Source of the DNA: Branchiibius hedensis
GTDB taxonomy: Bacteria; Actinomycetota; Actinomycetes; Actinomycetales; Dermatophilaceae
Direction of reading: 5' to 3'
Length of the DNA stretch: 64,000 nucleotides
Assembly (NCBI RefSeq): GCF_900108585.1
Contig: NZ_UESZ01000001.1
Coordinates: 1,984,001 to 2,048,000 of the forward strand
Numbering within the stretch: position 1 is the first letter of the stretch; each line of letters opens with the position of its first letter. This document shows positions 8,819-17,058 of the stretch, piece by piece. The notes under the pieces are model-generated. The model was not told the DNA's origin and did not search any database. It was given only the letters and a program-made list of their open reading frames with translations. Made by a program: the position numbers and the translations under genes.

Positions 8819-9931
8819 GTGACCGGAGCAACCGAGATCGCGACGCTGCGAGCCCTTGATGCCATCCTGCAGGCGGGTGGTTCGCTGGACGGGTTGCGCC
8901 TGCAGGATCTGGATCTGCGCGACCGCGAGGCCGTCCTGCTGACCCAGACCCACGCCAACGGCACCATCGTGCTGGGTGGTGAGACCACGCCGGCGCTGGA
9001 TCGCCACCTGCGCCAGATCGGCGCCCTGGTCTTCCCGACCGATCCGAAACTGCCGGTGGACCCCTACCGCGGCGCGCTCTACACCCCCGCCGAGTTGTAC
9101 GCCGGCCTGACCGACGGCGGGTACTCAGCCACCCCCGATGCCCGCGCCTACCGCTGGCTGCGCGATCGGCGTACGGCGGGCGATGCTTACGCCACGCTGG
9201 TGCGCGCGATGCACGACGACGCGATGAACGATGCACTCATCGAACTGCTCGACGACCGTGCGGTCGTCGGCGTGATGGGCGGCCACTCGGTCAGAGCCAA
9301 CAGCACCCAGTACGCCGATGCGGCCCGGTTGGGGTTCAAACTCGCCGAGGCTGGTTTCCTGGTCGCGACCGGTGGTGGCCCGGGAGCGATGGAGGCGGCG
9401 AATCTCGGTGCCGCCGTGCGGGATACGGACTCGCTTAACCACGCCGTCGCGAGCCTGGCAAAGGCTCCGGACTGGTCCGAGGGCATCGATGCCTGGGCCC
9501 AGCAGTCGGCATCGGTCGCGAAGTCAGTGCGGATGTCACCGCAGGTGCGCAGCCTGGGTATCCCCACCTGGTTCTACGGACATGAGCCGCCGAACATGTT
9601 CGCCCAGCGGATCGCGAAGTTCTTCTCCAACGCGCTGCGCGAGGACGCCCTGCTGACGCGCAGTTCCACCGCGATCGTGGTACTTCCCGGCACCGCCGGC
9701 ACGGTGCAGGAGATCTTCCAAGCCGTCACACCGATGTACTACGTCACCGACGAGCGTCCGTTGCCGTCGCTGATCCTGGTCGGTGAGCAGCAGTGGGCAC
9801 ACGATGTGCCGGTGTGGCCAGCTATCGAGGCTCTCGGTGCAGGACGACCGATGGCCAAGGCGACCCATCTGGTCGACTCAGTCGATGAGGTGCTCCCCCT
9901 GCTCCAGCGCCATCACAGCCACTCGTCGTGA
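8819..9931 (+). CDS. LOG-family Rossmann protein (nucleotide phosphoribohydrolase-like)
   Basis: 370 aa from a GTG start. The LOG signature is split in the usual way: VATGGGPGAMEAANLGAA (near residues 182-199) and VVLPGTAGTVQEIFQ (near 286-300). These form the nucleotide-binding and catalytic region of LOG/PpnN enzymes, which cleave nucleoside monophosphates to base and ribose 5-phosphate. The long N-terminal extension is like that of PpnN rather than of short LOG cytokinin enzymes. CAGAAT six bases before the GTG could be a -10 box. It overlaps the next gene by a GTGA. Confidence 0.82.
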   Translation: MTGATEIATLRALDAILQAGGSLDGLRLQDLDLRDREAVLLTQTHANGTIVLGGETTPALDRHLRQIGALVFPTDPKLPVDPYRGALYTPAELYAGLTDGGYSATPDARAYRWLRDRRTAGDAYATLVRAMHDDAMNDALIELLDDRAVVGVMGGHSVRANSTQYADAARLGFKLAEAGFLVATGGGPGAMEAANLGAAVRDTDSLNHAVASLAKAPDWSEGIDAWAQQSASVAKSVRMSPQVRSLGIPTWFYGHEPPNMFAQRIAKFFSNALREDALLTRSSTAIVVLPGTAGTVQEIFQAVTPMYYVTDERPLPSLILVGEQQWAHDVPVWPAIEALGAGRPMAKATHLVDSVDEVLPLLQRHHSHSS

Positions 9932-10836
9932 ACGCCTCGCTGCGCCAACCGCCTGCCCTACGCGCCGGGGCACGCATCGGCGTCCTCGGCGTGAGCAGCC
10001 CATCGAATCTCGACCGGCTGGAGGCTGGCTACGACTCACTGCGGTTCGCGGGTTTCGAGCCGGTCGAGTTTCCCACCGCGCGCGGTCGAGCCACCCAGTT
10101 CAGCTGGCTGGTCGGCACCGACGCCGAGCGTGCCGCCGATCTGCGAAAAGCTCTGCTGGACAGCGACATCGACGCGATCTTCCTCGTCAGTGGTGGTTAT
10201 GGATCACAGCGAACGTTGGAAGCGTTGGACTGGAGCGGACTGGAAGCCACCACTCCGAAGCTGGTCGTCGGATACTCGGACGTCACCGGGCTGCTCGAAG
10301 CGGTTGCCTCCCGCCTGGGCTGGAGCAGCATCATGGGTCCGATGGTCAGCGAGCACGAGTTCGCCGAGTCCTACTCGTTCAACTCGCTGATCCGGTTGGC
10401 CACCGGCACACACCCCGAACTCGTCCTGCAGTTCCCGGACGCACACACAGTCACTCCTGGCCGTGCCGACGGGATCACCTGCGGCGGGAACCTGTCGCTG
10501 CTGGCCGGGTCAGTCGGCACCGACACCGCGTGGGTACCCGATCAGGGGATCTGGTTGTTGGAGGACGAGACCGAGTCACCAGAGCGCATCGACACGATGC
10601 TCACCCACCTTCGCCGGGCCGGCTACTTCGACGATGCCGCGGGCATCATCTGCGGAACCTGGCACGACAGCGGTGATGAGGACGTGCTCTCTCGGGTCGT
10701 GCGAGATCGGCTGGGATCACTGGGGATTCCGACCATCGACGGCGCCAACATCGGTCACGGTGGCCACGTGCAGAGCTACCCGATCGGGGTCGCCGCGACA
10801 CTCGACGCCGACGCCCGCACCCTCACCCTCGAGTGA
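9928..10836 (+). CDS. LD-carboxypeptidase (peptidase family S66)
   Basis: 302 aa. S66 enzymes remove the terminal D-alanine from murein tetrapeptides or cleave related microcin-type peptides in the cytoplasm. Visible features: the nucleophile-elbow region VSGGYGSQRTLEAL, VGYSDVTGLLEAV, a Glu-containing LLEDETESPERIDTML and the His region ANIGHGGHVQSYPIG, matching the Ser-Glu-His arrangement. No signal peptide. The GTG start overlaps the LOG gene stop, so these two form an operon. The last 14 bases overlap convergent fdhD. Confidence 0.85.
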   Translation: MNASLRQPPALRAGARIGVLGVSSPSNLDRLEAGYDSLRFAGFEPVEFPTARGRATQFSWLVGTDAERAADLRKALLDSDIDAIFLVSGGYGSQRTLEALDWSGLEATTPKLVVGYSDVTGLLEAVASRLGWSSIMGPMVSEHEFAESYSFNSLIRLATGTHPELVLQFPDAHTVTPGRADGITCGGNLSLLAGSVGTDTAWVPDQGIWLLEDETESPERIDTMLTHLRRAGYFDDAAGIICGTWHDSGDEDVLSRVVRDRLGSLGIPTIDGANIGHGGHVQSYPIGVAATLDADARTLTLE

Positions 10837-11680
10837 CCTCACCGACGAGTCGATGCGCTCCTGAATAGGCGACCATCGAGCGATCACGCAAGAACCCGAC
10901 CAACGTGATCCCCGCCTCCTGGGCGAGCTCAGCGGCCAGCGACGATGGCGCGGAAACCGCTGCAACACAGGGAATCCCGGCCATCGAAGCCTTCTGGATC
11001 AGCTCGAATCCCGCGCGGCCGGACAACATCAAGATGGTGCCCGCCAACGGCAGTTTGTCGTGCTCGACCGCCCACCCGACGACCTTGTCGACGGCGTTGT
11101 GCCGACCCACATCCTCTCGGGCAGCGAGTAGTTCGCCACTGCGACCGTCGAAGAGCGCCGCACCGTGCAGACCGCCGGTTCGCTCGAAGACCGGTTGCGA
11201 ATCTCGCAGCCGCTGCGGCAGCTCGACCAACTGCTGAGGGCGGATCTCCAACGGGTCGCTGGCCACGTCGAACGCTGAAATCGTCCGGACCGCATCGATA
11301 CTCGCCTTGCCACAGACTCCACAGGAAGAGGTGGTGTAGGTGTGGCGCTCGGCGGTGGCCAGCGGTGGCGGCACGTGCGCCGCCAGTTGCAGGTCCAGCA
11401 CGTTGTAGGTGTTCTCCCCGTCGACCTCGCCGGCGCAGTAGCGCGCGCTCAGCAGATCATCGCGGCCGCGGATCACGCCCTCGCCGACCAGGAAGCCCTG
11501 GGCCAGTTCGACGTCGTGACCCGGCGTACGCATGGTGACCACGAAGGACCGTCCGCCCAGCCGGATCTCCAGCGGCTCCTCCGCCGCGAGGTGATCCTCG
11601 CGCACCGCGCGCCGCACCACCCCGCCGTCGTCGCCCACCTCGATCCGGGTGACCCGGCGACGGGCAGCCTGCTTCCTCAC
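10823..11680 (-). CDS. fdhD: Formate dehydrogenase accessory sulfurtransferase
   Basis: 285 aa. FdhD relays sulfur from a cysteine desulfurase to the molybdenum cofactor of formate dehydrogenases and relatives. The persulfide-carrying CGVCG motif is at 120-124, and REDVGRHNAVDKVVGWA and LSGRAGFELIQKA are family hallmarks. It overlaps the DUF6457 gene by 4 nt and lies in an operon with mobA, divergent from the YdeP/FdhF-type oxidoreductase that is its probable client. Confidence 0.95.
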   Translation of the reverse strand: MRKQAARRRVTRIEVGDDGGVVRRAVREDHLAAEEPLEIRLGGRSFVVTMRTPGHDVELAQGFLVGEGVIRGRDDLLSARYCAGEVDGENTYNVLDLQLAAHVPPPLATAERHTYTTSSCGVCGKASIDAVRTISAFDVASDPLEIRPQQLVELPQRLRDSQPVFERTGGLHGAALFDGRSGELLAAREDVGRHNAVDKVVGWAVEHDKLPLAGTILMLSGRAGFELIQKASMAGIPCVAAVSAPSSLAAELAQEAGITLVGFLRDRSMVAYSGAHRLVGEVTRG

Positions 11681-11934
11681 CGACCCAGACCGTCGGGCCG
11701 CGCCTGGGCCAGGTCCTTGGTGACCGCTACCGCGCGCTCGATCGCTGCACGATCCCCACCCTGCAAACCCGCCGCCAACCCCACCAGGAACGCCGACATC
11801 GGAGCAGCCGGGCGCACGACGGCGTGGGCAACGACACCGGTCATCCCCAGGATCTCATCGACGTCGATCACCTCCGGGTCCAAGCCCAGGGCCGCCGCCA
11901 ACTCATCGGACCATTGCTGCACTTCCTGCGTCAC
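11677..11934 (-). CDS. DUF6457 small protein of the molybdenum cofactor locus
   Basis: 85 aa, predicted helical (WSDELAAALGLDPEVIDVDEILGMTG and a helix near AVERAVAVTKDLA-type sequence). It matches the short actinobacterial DUF6457 proteins commonly found between mobA and fdhD. No catalytic residues are evident. It starts 3 nt after mobA and overlaps fdhD by 4 nt, which points to an accessory role in cofactor insertion (inference). Confidence 0.75.
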   Translation of the reverse strand: MTQEVQQWSDELAAALGLDPEVIDVDEILGMTGVVAHAVVRPAAPMSAFLVGLAAGLQGGDRAAIERAVAVTKDLAQARPDGLGR

Positions 11935-11936
11935 GC

Positions 11937-12509
11937 CTATTCCTCTCCTGCCCGGTGCCGAGCCGCCGCCAACTGTTCTGGGGTATCACAATCATCCCCC
12001 CACCCGGCCGGATCGGGTACGGCGCGCGGAATCCCCAGGGCACGCATCGGCCGACCCGCTGGATCGGGCAACGCCGCGACCGCCTCCCGCAGCGCCTGCG
12101 TCCGCCAGGCGGCGGCCAGGAAGTTGATCCGTCCCCCGGCATCAGCAAGCGCCACGGCGTCATCATCGCGGCCCAGTGCCGCAAGCAAGGGCTCGATCGC
12201 GGCCGCGACAAACGGCAGATCAGCAGCCAGCAGCAACGTCACCGCCTCCCCAGTGGCGGGGAGCCCAGCCGCCACCGCGGCGACCGGTCCCCCGCCCGGC
12301 GGATCCTCCAGCACCCAGCGCACGCCGCCGATCGCCGTACGCTCAGGGCCGACGACGATCACCCGCCGGGCGCCGGCGACCGAGGCAACGACACGTTCGA
12401 GCATGGACCGCCCACCGACCAGGTGGTCGGGTTTGTCCGGCCCGCCCAGGCGGGAGCCGGCTCCTCCGGCCAGCACGATCGCGTCGTACGCCGATCGGTC
12501 GCCACCCAT
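11937..12509 (-). CDS. mobA: Molybdenum cofactor guanylyltransferase
   Basis: 190 aa. Attaches GMP to molybdopterin to give the guanine dinucleotide form used by DMSO-reductase-family enzymes. It has the nucleotidyltransferase signature LAGGAGSRLGGPDKP near residues 13-27, LLAADLPFV with the metal-binding Asp, and DTPEQLAAA at the C-terminus. The ATG at 12509 is preferred; the frame extends to a GTG at 12527 that lacks a ribosome binding site. First gene of mobA-DUF6457-fdhD, divergent from the oxidoreductase with only about 60 bp between start codons, so both promoters share that gap. Confidence 0.88.
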   Translation of the reverse strand: MGGDRSAYDAIVLAGGAGSRLGGPDKPDHLVGGRSMLERVVASVAGARRVIVVGPERTAIGGVRWVLEDPPGGGPVAAVAAGLPATGEAVTLLLAADLPFVAAAIEPLLAALGRDDDAVALADAGGRINFLAAAWRTQALREAVAALPDPAGRPMRALGIPRAVPDPAGWGDDCDTPEQLAAARHRAGEE

Positions 12510-12559
12510 GCACCCACCGTTGCACACCGGCAGGGGATGATCCTGTCAGCCCACAGGGG

Positions 12560-12565
12560 TAGCGT
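12560..12565 (+). promoter_or_regulatory. -10 box of a leaderless promoter
   Basis: TAGCGT seven bases before the ATG at 12573. It supports that start over the much longer open frame upstream. Confidence 0.55.
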
Positions 12566-12572
12566 CGCGGCT

Positions 12573-14948
12573 ATGACGGATCCGGATGCTGTTGACCAGG
12601 TCTTCCCCGACGTCGATGAAGCCGGCCTCAGGGTGAGCCACCAGAAGGACTGGGCCGCGGGGGTGCCCGGCGTCGCAGTCGCCATGAAGACCGCGCTCAC
12701 CCAGATGGGGCCGATCCGCAGCGCCAAGACCCTGTTGAAGCTGAACCAGAAGGACGGCTTCGACTGCATGAGTTGCGCCTGGCCCGACCCCGATCACCGG
12801 CACACCGCCGAGTTCTGCGAGAACGGTGCCAAGGCGGTCTCCCACGAGGGCAACAAGAAGCGGGTGACGCCGCAGTTCTTCGCCGAGCACTCCCTGGACC
12901 AGTTGCGCGCCCATGACGACTACTGGCTCGGGATGCAGGGACGCATCACCCACCCGATGGTGAAGCAGCCTGGTGCCACGCATTACTCGCCGATCGAGTG
13001 GGACGATGCGTTCGCTCTGATCGCCCGGCACCTCTCGTCCATCGATCCCGACGAGGCGATCTTCTACACCTCCGGACGCGCCTCCAACGAGGCCGCGTTC
13101 GCCTACCAACTCTTCGTGCGGGCCTACGGCACCAACAACCTGCCGGACTGCTCCAACATGTGTCACGAGTCGACCAGTGTCGCCCTCGCGGAGGCCATCG
13201 GCATCGGCAAGGCCAGTGTGCGGATGTCGGATGTCTACGACGCGGATCTGCTGGTCATCGCCGGCCAGAATCCCGGCACCAACCACCCACGGATGCTGTC
13301 GGCTCTGGAGATCGCCAAGCACCGCGGCGCCAAGATCATCGCGATCAACCCCCTCAACGAGCCCGGCCTGATGCGGTTCAAGAATCCGCAGAAGCCCAGG
13401 GGAGTCATCGGCGACGGCGTGCAGATCGCAGACCTGCACCTCCCCGTCAAACTCAACGGCGACCTGGCGCTGTTCCAGGGCATCGCAGCTCTTCTGCTCG
13501 AGCAGGACGCGCTCGACCGCGCTTTCATCGACGAGCACACGACCGGTTTCGCGGAATGGCGCGAGCATCTGCGCGCCCTCGACTGGGTGCAGGTCGAGCA
13601 GTCCAGTGGGCTCACGAAGGCACAGATCGCCCAGGCTGCGGAGATGATCGCGGCCTCCCGGGCCACCATCTATTTCTGGGCGATGGGCCTGACCCAGCAC
13701 CGCAACGCCGTCAACACGATCCGCGAGTTGTGCAATCTGGCGTTCCTGCGTGGAGACATCGGCAAGAAGGGCGCCGGCCTGTTTCCGGTGCGCGGTCACT
13801 CCAACGTGCAAGGCGACCGCACGATGGGCATCTGGGAGCGGCCGCCGGAGCGGTTCCTGGACTCGCTGGCCACGGAGTTCGGCTTCGAACCGCCCCGCGA
13901 GCACGGCCACGACGTGGTCGACTCGATCCGAGCGCTGCGCGACGGCAAAGCCTCCTTCTTCCTTGGCCTCGGCGGCAACTTCGTCGATGCGAGCCCGGAT
14001 ACCGATGTGACCTACGCGGCGTTGTCCTCGGCCGCTCTCACCGTGCAGATCTCGACCACCCTGAACCGTTCACACCTGGTCACCGGCGACACCGCTCTGA
14101 TCCTGCCCACGTTGGGTCGCACAGAGACGGACGTGCAGGCCAGCGGCCCGCAGCAGGTCACCGTCGAGGATTCGGTCTGTGCCGTGCACGCCTCGCACGG
14201 TCCGTTGCAGCCGGCCAGCGAGCACCTGCGCAGCGAGGTTGCCATCGTCACCGGTATCGCGCAGGCGACGCTCGGCGACCGCTACGGGATCGCCTGGGCC
14301 GCCATGCGCGACGACTACGACGTGATCCGCGACCACATCTCGCGCGTGGTCGCCGGCTGCGAGAACTACAGCGAGCGGGCCAAACAGCCGGGCGGATTCA
14401 CCCTTCCGCATCCGCCGCGGGACTCGCGTACCTTCCCGACCAAGAGCGGCAAAGCCGAGTTCCATGTCGCGCCCATCGACGTCATGCAGGTGCCACAAAA
14501 GCATCTCGTGCTGCAGACGCTGCGCAGCCACGACCAGTTCAACACCACCATCTACGGCCTCGACGACCGCTATCGCGGTATCCACGACGGGCGGCGGGTC
14601 ATCTTCATCCACCGCGAGGACATCGCGATGTTGGGCTTCGAACCCGGCGACATGGTCGACCTCATCACGCACTGGGAAGCCGACGAGATCGACCGCGTGG
14701 CAAGGGATTTCCGGATCGTCGAATACGCAACGCCGCGGGGCAGCGCCGCGGCCTACTACCCGGAGACCAATCCACTGATCCCGCTTGATTCGACGGCGGA
14801 GGGATCCAACACGCCAACGTCCAAGGCCGTCATCATCCGGCTGGTCCCGGCCGGCTCGGCGCTGGAGAACGACCGCGCCGATGGGCAGGAGCAGGTCGGT
14901 GCTGACGAGGGCCACAAGGCCCGACCGGAGCCGGTGCACCTCAGCTGA
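12573..14948 (+). CDS. YdeP/FdhF-family molybdopterin oxidoreductase
   Basis: 791-aa cytoplasmic member of the DMSO-reductase superfamily, the group called FdhF/YdeP oxidoreductases. CMSC at 65-68 and FCENG at 81-85 fit the N-terminal cysteine cluster region. NMCHESTSVAL supplies a cysteine-histidine pair at the position used by formate dehydrogenases for the metal-ligating residue; it is Cys, not selenocysteine. Molybdopterin-guanine-dinucleotide-binding stretches include GQNPGTNHPRML and GHSNVQGDRTMGI, and the C-terminal cap domain begins near 650. The start is fixed by a -10 box and by the conserved N-terminus. The true substrate is unknown; in E. coli YdeP is linked to acid resistance rather than proven formate oxidation. 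Confidence 0.9.
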   Translation: MTDPDAVDQVFPDVDEAGLRVSHQKDWAAGVPGVAVAMKTALTQMGPIRSAKTLLKLNQKDGFDCMSCAWPDPDHRHTAEFCENGAKAVSHEGNKKRVTPQFFAEHSLDQLRAHDDYWLGMQGRITHPMVKQPGATHYSPIEWDDAFALIARHLSSIDPDEAIFYTSGRASNEAAFAYQLFVRAYGTNNLPDCSNMCHESTSVALAEAIGIGKASVRMSDVYDADLLVIAGQNPGTNHPRMLSALEIAKHRGAKIIAINPLNEPGLMRFKNPQKPRGVIGDGVQIADLHLPVKLNGDLALFQGIAALLLEQDALDRAFIDEHTTGFAEWREHLRALDWVQVEQSSGLTKAQIAQAAEMIAASRATIYFWAMGLTQHRNAVNTIRELCNLAFLRGDIGKKGAGLFPVRGHSNVQGDRTMGIWERPPERFLDSLATEFGFEPPREHGHDVVDSIRALRDGKASFFLGLGGNFVDASPDTDVTYAALSSAALTVQISTTLNRSHLVTGDTALILPTLGRTETDVQASGPQQVTVEDSVCAVHASHGPLQPASEHLRSEVAIVTGIAQATLGDRYGIAWAAMRDDYDVIRDHISRVVAGCENYSERAKQPGGFTLPHPPRDSRTFPTKSGKAEFHVAPIDVMQVPQKHLVLQTLRSHDQFNTTIYGLDDRYRGIHDGRRVIFIHREDIAMLGFEPGDMVDLITHWEADEIDRVARDFRIVEYATPRGSAAAYYPETNPLIPLDSTAEGSNTPTSKAVIIRLVPAGSALENDRADGQEQVGADEGHKARPEPVHLS

Positions 14949-14960
14949 GGTCGGCTCCGC

Positions 14961-16013
14961 TCAGGCCGGGAGGAGTTGGCGATCCGTGCTGAGGGACGCC
15001 GCCGCCTCGCGGGCCCGACGATGCCGCAGGTGGGCGATGGTCGTCAGCGCAACCCCGAATACCGCCCAGCCGAGCAGCACCAGCAGCGAGCCGCCCGCCA
15101 GAGCGCCGCCGAAGAACCCGACACCGCGCATCGCGTTGCCGGTAGCGCCGATGGGCAGCCATTGCCCGATCGTTCCCCACGGGTGAGGCAGCCACTGCGA
15201 CCCGGTTGCGATGCCCGACAACGGGTTTGAGACGAACAGCATCAGGAGCGCGCCGACCAGCAGGCCCGGGTAGCCGAAGAGCGACTCCAGTCCCAGCACC
15301 GTCAGTGAGATCGCCGCGATCCCCAGGATCATCGTCAACGCCGCCTCCCAGTAGTTGCCTTCGAGAGTCCCGATCCAGAACTGCAGGATGGCGGTTGCGG
15401 CCAGTCCCGCCAAGACCGCGAACGCGATGGAGGCAGTGACCCGCAGCCACCAGCGGCGCTTCAGCAGGGTGGACAGACTGACCGCAGAGGCCATTCCACC
15501 GAAGACCAGCGGGAGGCCAAGCGCGGTCAGCCCTGACCCGGCCGGGCCAGCGGAGGGATAAGGCGCCACATCGACGTACGTCACCTTCAGGCCCTGATCG
15601 GTCATCGCGGTACCGACCGTGTGCAACAAGGTGACGTACGGCGCCCCGGCCGCCGACGCGGTCTGCACCGTCGCGCCGGACTGGGTCAGGGAGATCCCGC
15701 CGACCACCGATCGATCCCGAATAGCTGTCGCCACCTGGGCCGCGTCAGCCTTGCTGATGACGTCGAAGGCACCGGGGTGGGCAGCCGCCAGTGTGCCGAC
15801 GAACTCGCGCTGTGCCGCCTGGGGTCCGCTCACCGCGATCGGCAGTTGGTCGGGGCCGGAGTGTGCGGCGGGGAGCACCAACGCCAACAACATCAGCGCC
15901 ACCGCCGCCGTCAGGCCGAGCACCAGCCCGAGAATTCGTCCGCGCGGTGGACCCGCGACCGGTGCTACCTGCTGCGCGGCCGCCGCCGCGTGAACCTCGT
16001 GCTTGCCCATCAT
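14961..16013 (-). CDS. Integral membrane protein, ABC-2/YhgE-like, under TetR control
   Basis: 350 aa. One N-terminal membrane helix (residues 26-46) is followed by an exported domain of about 150 residues, then five hydrophobic helices. This is the topology of ABC-2/YhgE-type permeases and phage-infection-like proteins, but no ATPase is next to it. Two adjacent ATG codons (16013 and 16010) follow GCGAGGGC. The frame is open further upstream, but that would run through the operator. It is divergent from a TetR regulator with a perfect palindrome between them, so it is probably the regulated target, perhaps an efflux or envelope-stress protein (inference). Confidence 0.75.
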   Translation of the reverse strand: MMGKHEVHAAAAAQQVAPVAGPPRGRILGLVLGLTAAVALMLLALVLPAAHSGPDQLPIAVSGPQAAQREFVGTLAAAHPGAFDVISKADAAQVATAIRDRSVVGGISLTQSGATVQTASAAGAPYVTLLHTVGTAMTDQGLKVTYVDVAPYPSAGPAGSGLTALGLPLVFGGMASAVSLSTLLKRRWWLRVTASIAFAVLAGLAATAILQFWIGTLEGNYWEAALTMILGIAAISLTVLGLESLFGYPGLLVGALLMLFVSNPLSGIATGSQWLPHPWGTIGQWLPIGATGNAMRGVGFFGGALAGGSLLVLLGWAVFGVALTTIAHLRHRRAREAAASLSTDRQLLPA

Positions 16014-16039
16014 GCCCTCGCCTAAGTGGAGTATTTTGT

Positions 16040-16055
16040 TCCGGTTATAACCGGA
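16040..16055. promoter_or_regulatory. TetR-type operator, perfect 16-bp palindrome
   Basis: TCCGGTTATAACCGGA is self-complementary over all 16 bases. It lies between the divergent membrane protein and TetR genes, 26 bp before the first and 52 bp before the second. That position would let the regulator repress both directions. Confidence 0.7.
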
Positions 16056-16107
16056 GCATAATCCTCCGTATAGACTGATGTAAACCCACCCCAGCCAAGG
16101 AGTCGTC

Positions 16108-16680
16108 ATGCGCGCCGATGCCGCCGCCAACGCCACGGCCATCACGGCCGCAGCCAGGCAACTGCTCGCCACCCACGGCGCGGACATCCCGCTGAGCGCG
16201 GTGGCGCAGCAAGCGGGGGTCGGGATCGCCACGCTCTACCGGCACTTCGGCACTCGGGAGGAGTTGTTCCTGGCCGTCGCCCAGGACCTTCGCGATCAGG
16301 CCCTGGCGACCATCGAGCGACACCGCGACCAGCTCAACGACGACCCGGAGAAGGCGTGGAGCAACCTGGTGCACGATCTGGCCAGCACCCGGCCGGGAGC
16401 TCTCATCCCGGGGCTACTGGACATCGCGGCCGACGAGTCCCTGCGAGAGGATCTGACCCGGATCCGTGGCGACATCCTGAGTGCGTTCGAAGAGGTGCTG
16501 CGCAGCGCGAAGGCAGCCGGCCTGGTCGAGCGCGACCTGTCCGCCGCTCGCTTCCAACTCGGCCTGGCGACCCTGACCCGTCCGCTGCCCGAGCCGCCGC
16601 TTCCGGATCTGCCGACGGATGGCCTGGGCGACTGGTTGACCGAGGTGTACCTGCGCGGACTGCGACCACAGCAGCAGTAG
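16108..16680 (+). CDS. TetR/AcrR family transcriptional regulator
   Basis: 190 aa. The N-terminal helix-turn-helix (residues 12-58) has the typical IPLSAVAQQAGVGIATLYRH and FGTREELF. The C-terminal part is an all-helical ligand-binding and dimerisation domain. The ATG has AAGGAG seven bases before it. It probably represses the divergent membrane protein gene and itself through the palindrome at 16040. The inducer is unknown. Confidence 0.92.
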   Translation: MRADAAANATAITAAARQLLATHGADIPLSAVAQQAGVGIATLYRHFGTREELFLAVAQDLRDQALATIERHRDQLNDDPEKAWSNLVHDLASTRPGALIPGLLDIAADESLREDLTRIRGDILSAFEEVLRSAKAAGLVERDLSAARFQLGLATLTRPLPEPPLPDLPTDGLGDWLTEVYLRGLRPQQQ

Positions 16681-16683
16681 GTT
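16678..16683 (+). promoter_or_regulatory. -10 box of a leaderless promoter
   Basis: TAGGTT overlaps the TetR stop codon and lies six bases before the ATG of the YbjQ-family gene, so that gene probably has its own start site. Confidence 0.45.
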
Positions 16684-16689
16684 GGGACC

Positions 16690-17052
16690 ATGACCACTCC
16701 CCCTGCGCCGCAGCAGCCCCCGCTGTACCTGTCCACGACCTTCGATGTCCCTGGTTATCGCATAGCCCGCCCGTTGGGTTTGGTCTGGGGCACGCTGGTG
16801 CGGTCGGTCGGGTTCGCCAAGGGCCTGACCGGTGGTTTCAAGTCACTGCGGGCCGGCGAAGTCACCGAATACACCGACGTGGTCAACACCGCGCGCGGCC
16901 ACGCCGTCGAGCGGCTCACCGAGCATGCCCGGTCGATGGGCGCGAACGCGATTGTCGGCGTACGTTTCGAATCCAGCGAGGTGGCCGACGGACTGGCCGA
17001 GATCCTCGCCTACGGCACCGCCGTCATCCTCGAACCGTTGCCGACGGACTGA
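16690..17052 (+). CDS. YbjQ family (DUF74) heavy-metal-binding-domain protein
   Basis: 120 aa. It matches the small YbjQ family: a core with TARGHAVERLTEHARSMGANAIVGVRFESSEV and a closing AYGTAVIL strand. Homologues form pentameric beta-alpha assemblies; their function is not established despite the heavy-metal label. The N-terminus carries an extra segment of about 40 residues before the domain. It is convergent with the ABC permease gene, six bases apart. Confidence 0.8.
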   Translation: MTTPPAPQQPPLYLSTTFDVPGYRIARPLGLVWGTLVRSVGFAKGLTGGFKSLRAGEVTEYTDVVNTARGHAVERLTEHARSMGANAIVGVRFESSEVADGLAEILAYGTAVILEPLPTD

Positions 17053-17058
17053 ACCCGC

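Noticed and set aside
11955-12572. A 206-codon N-terminal extension of the YdeP/FdhF gene
   Set aside because: The stretch is antisense to mobA, Arg/Pro-rich and unconserved; the leaderless promoter at 12560 and the family N-terminus fix the start at 12573.
13141-13200. Possible selenocysteine in the formate-dehydrogenase-like enzyme
   Set aside because: The active-site region has an ordinary Cys codon (TGT in NMCHES) and no in-frame TGA.
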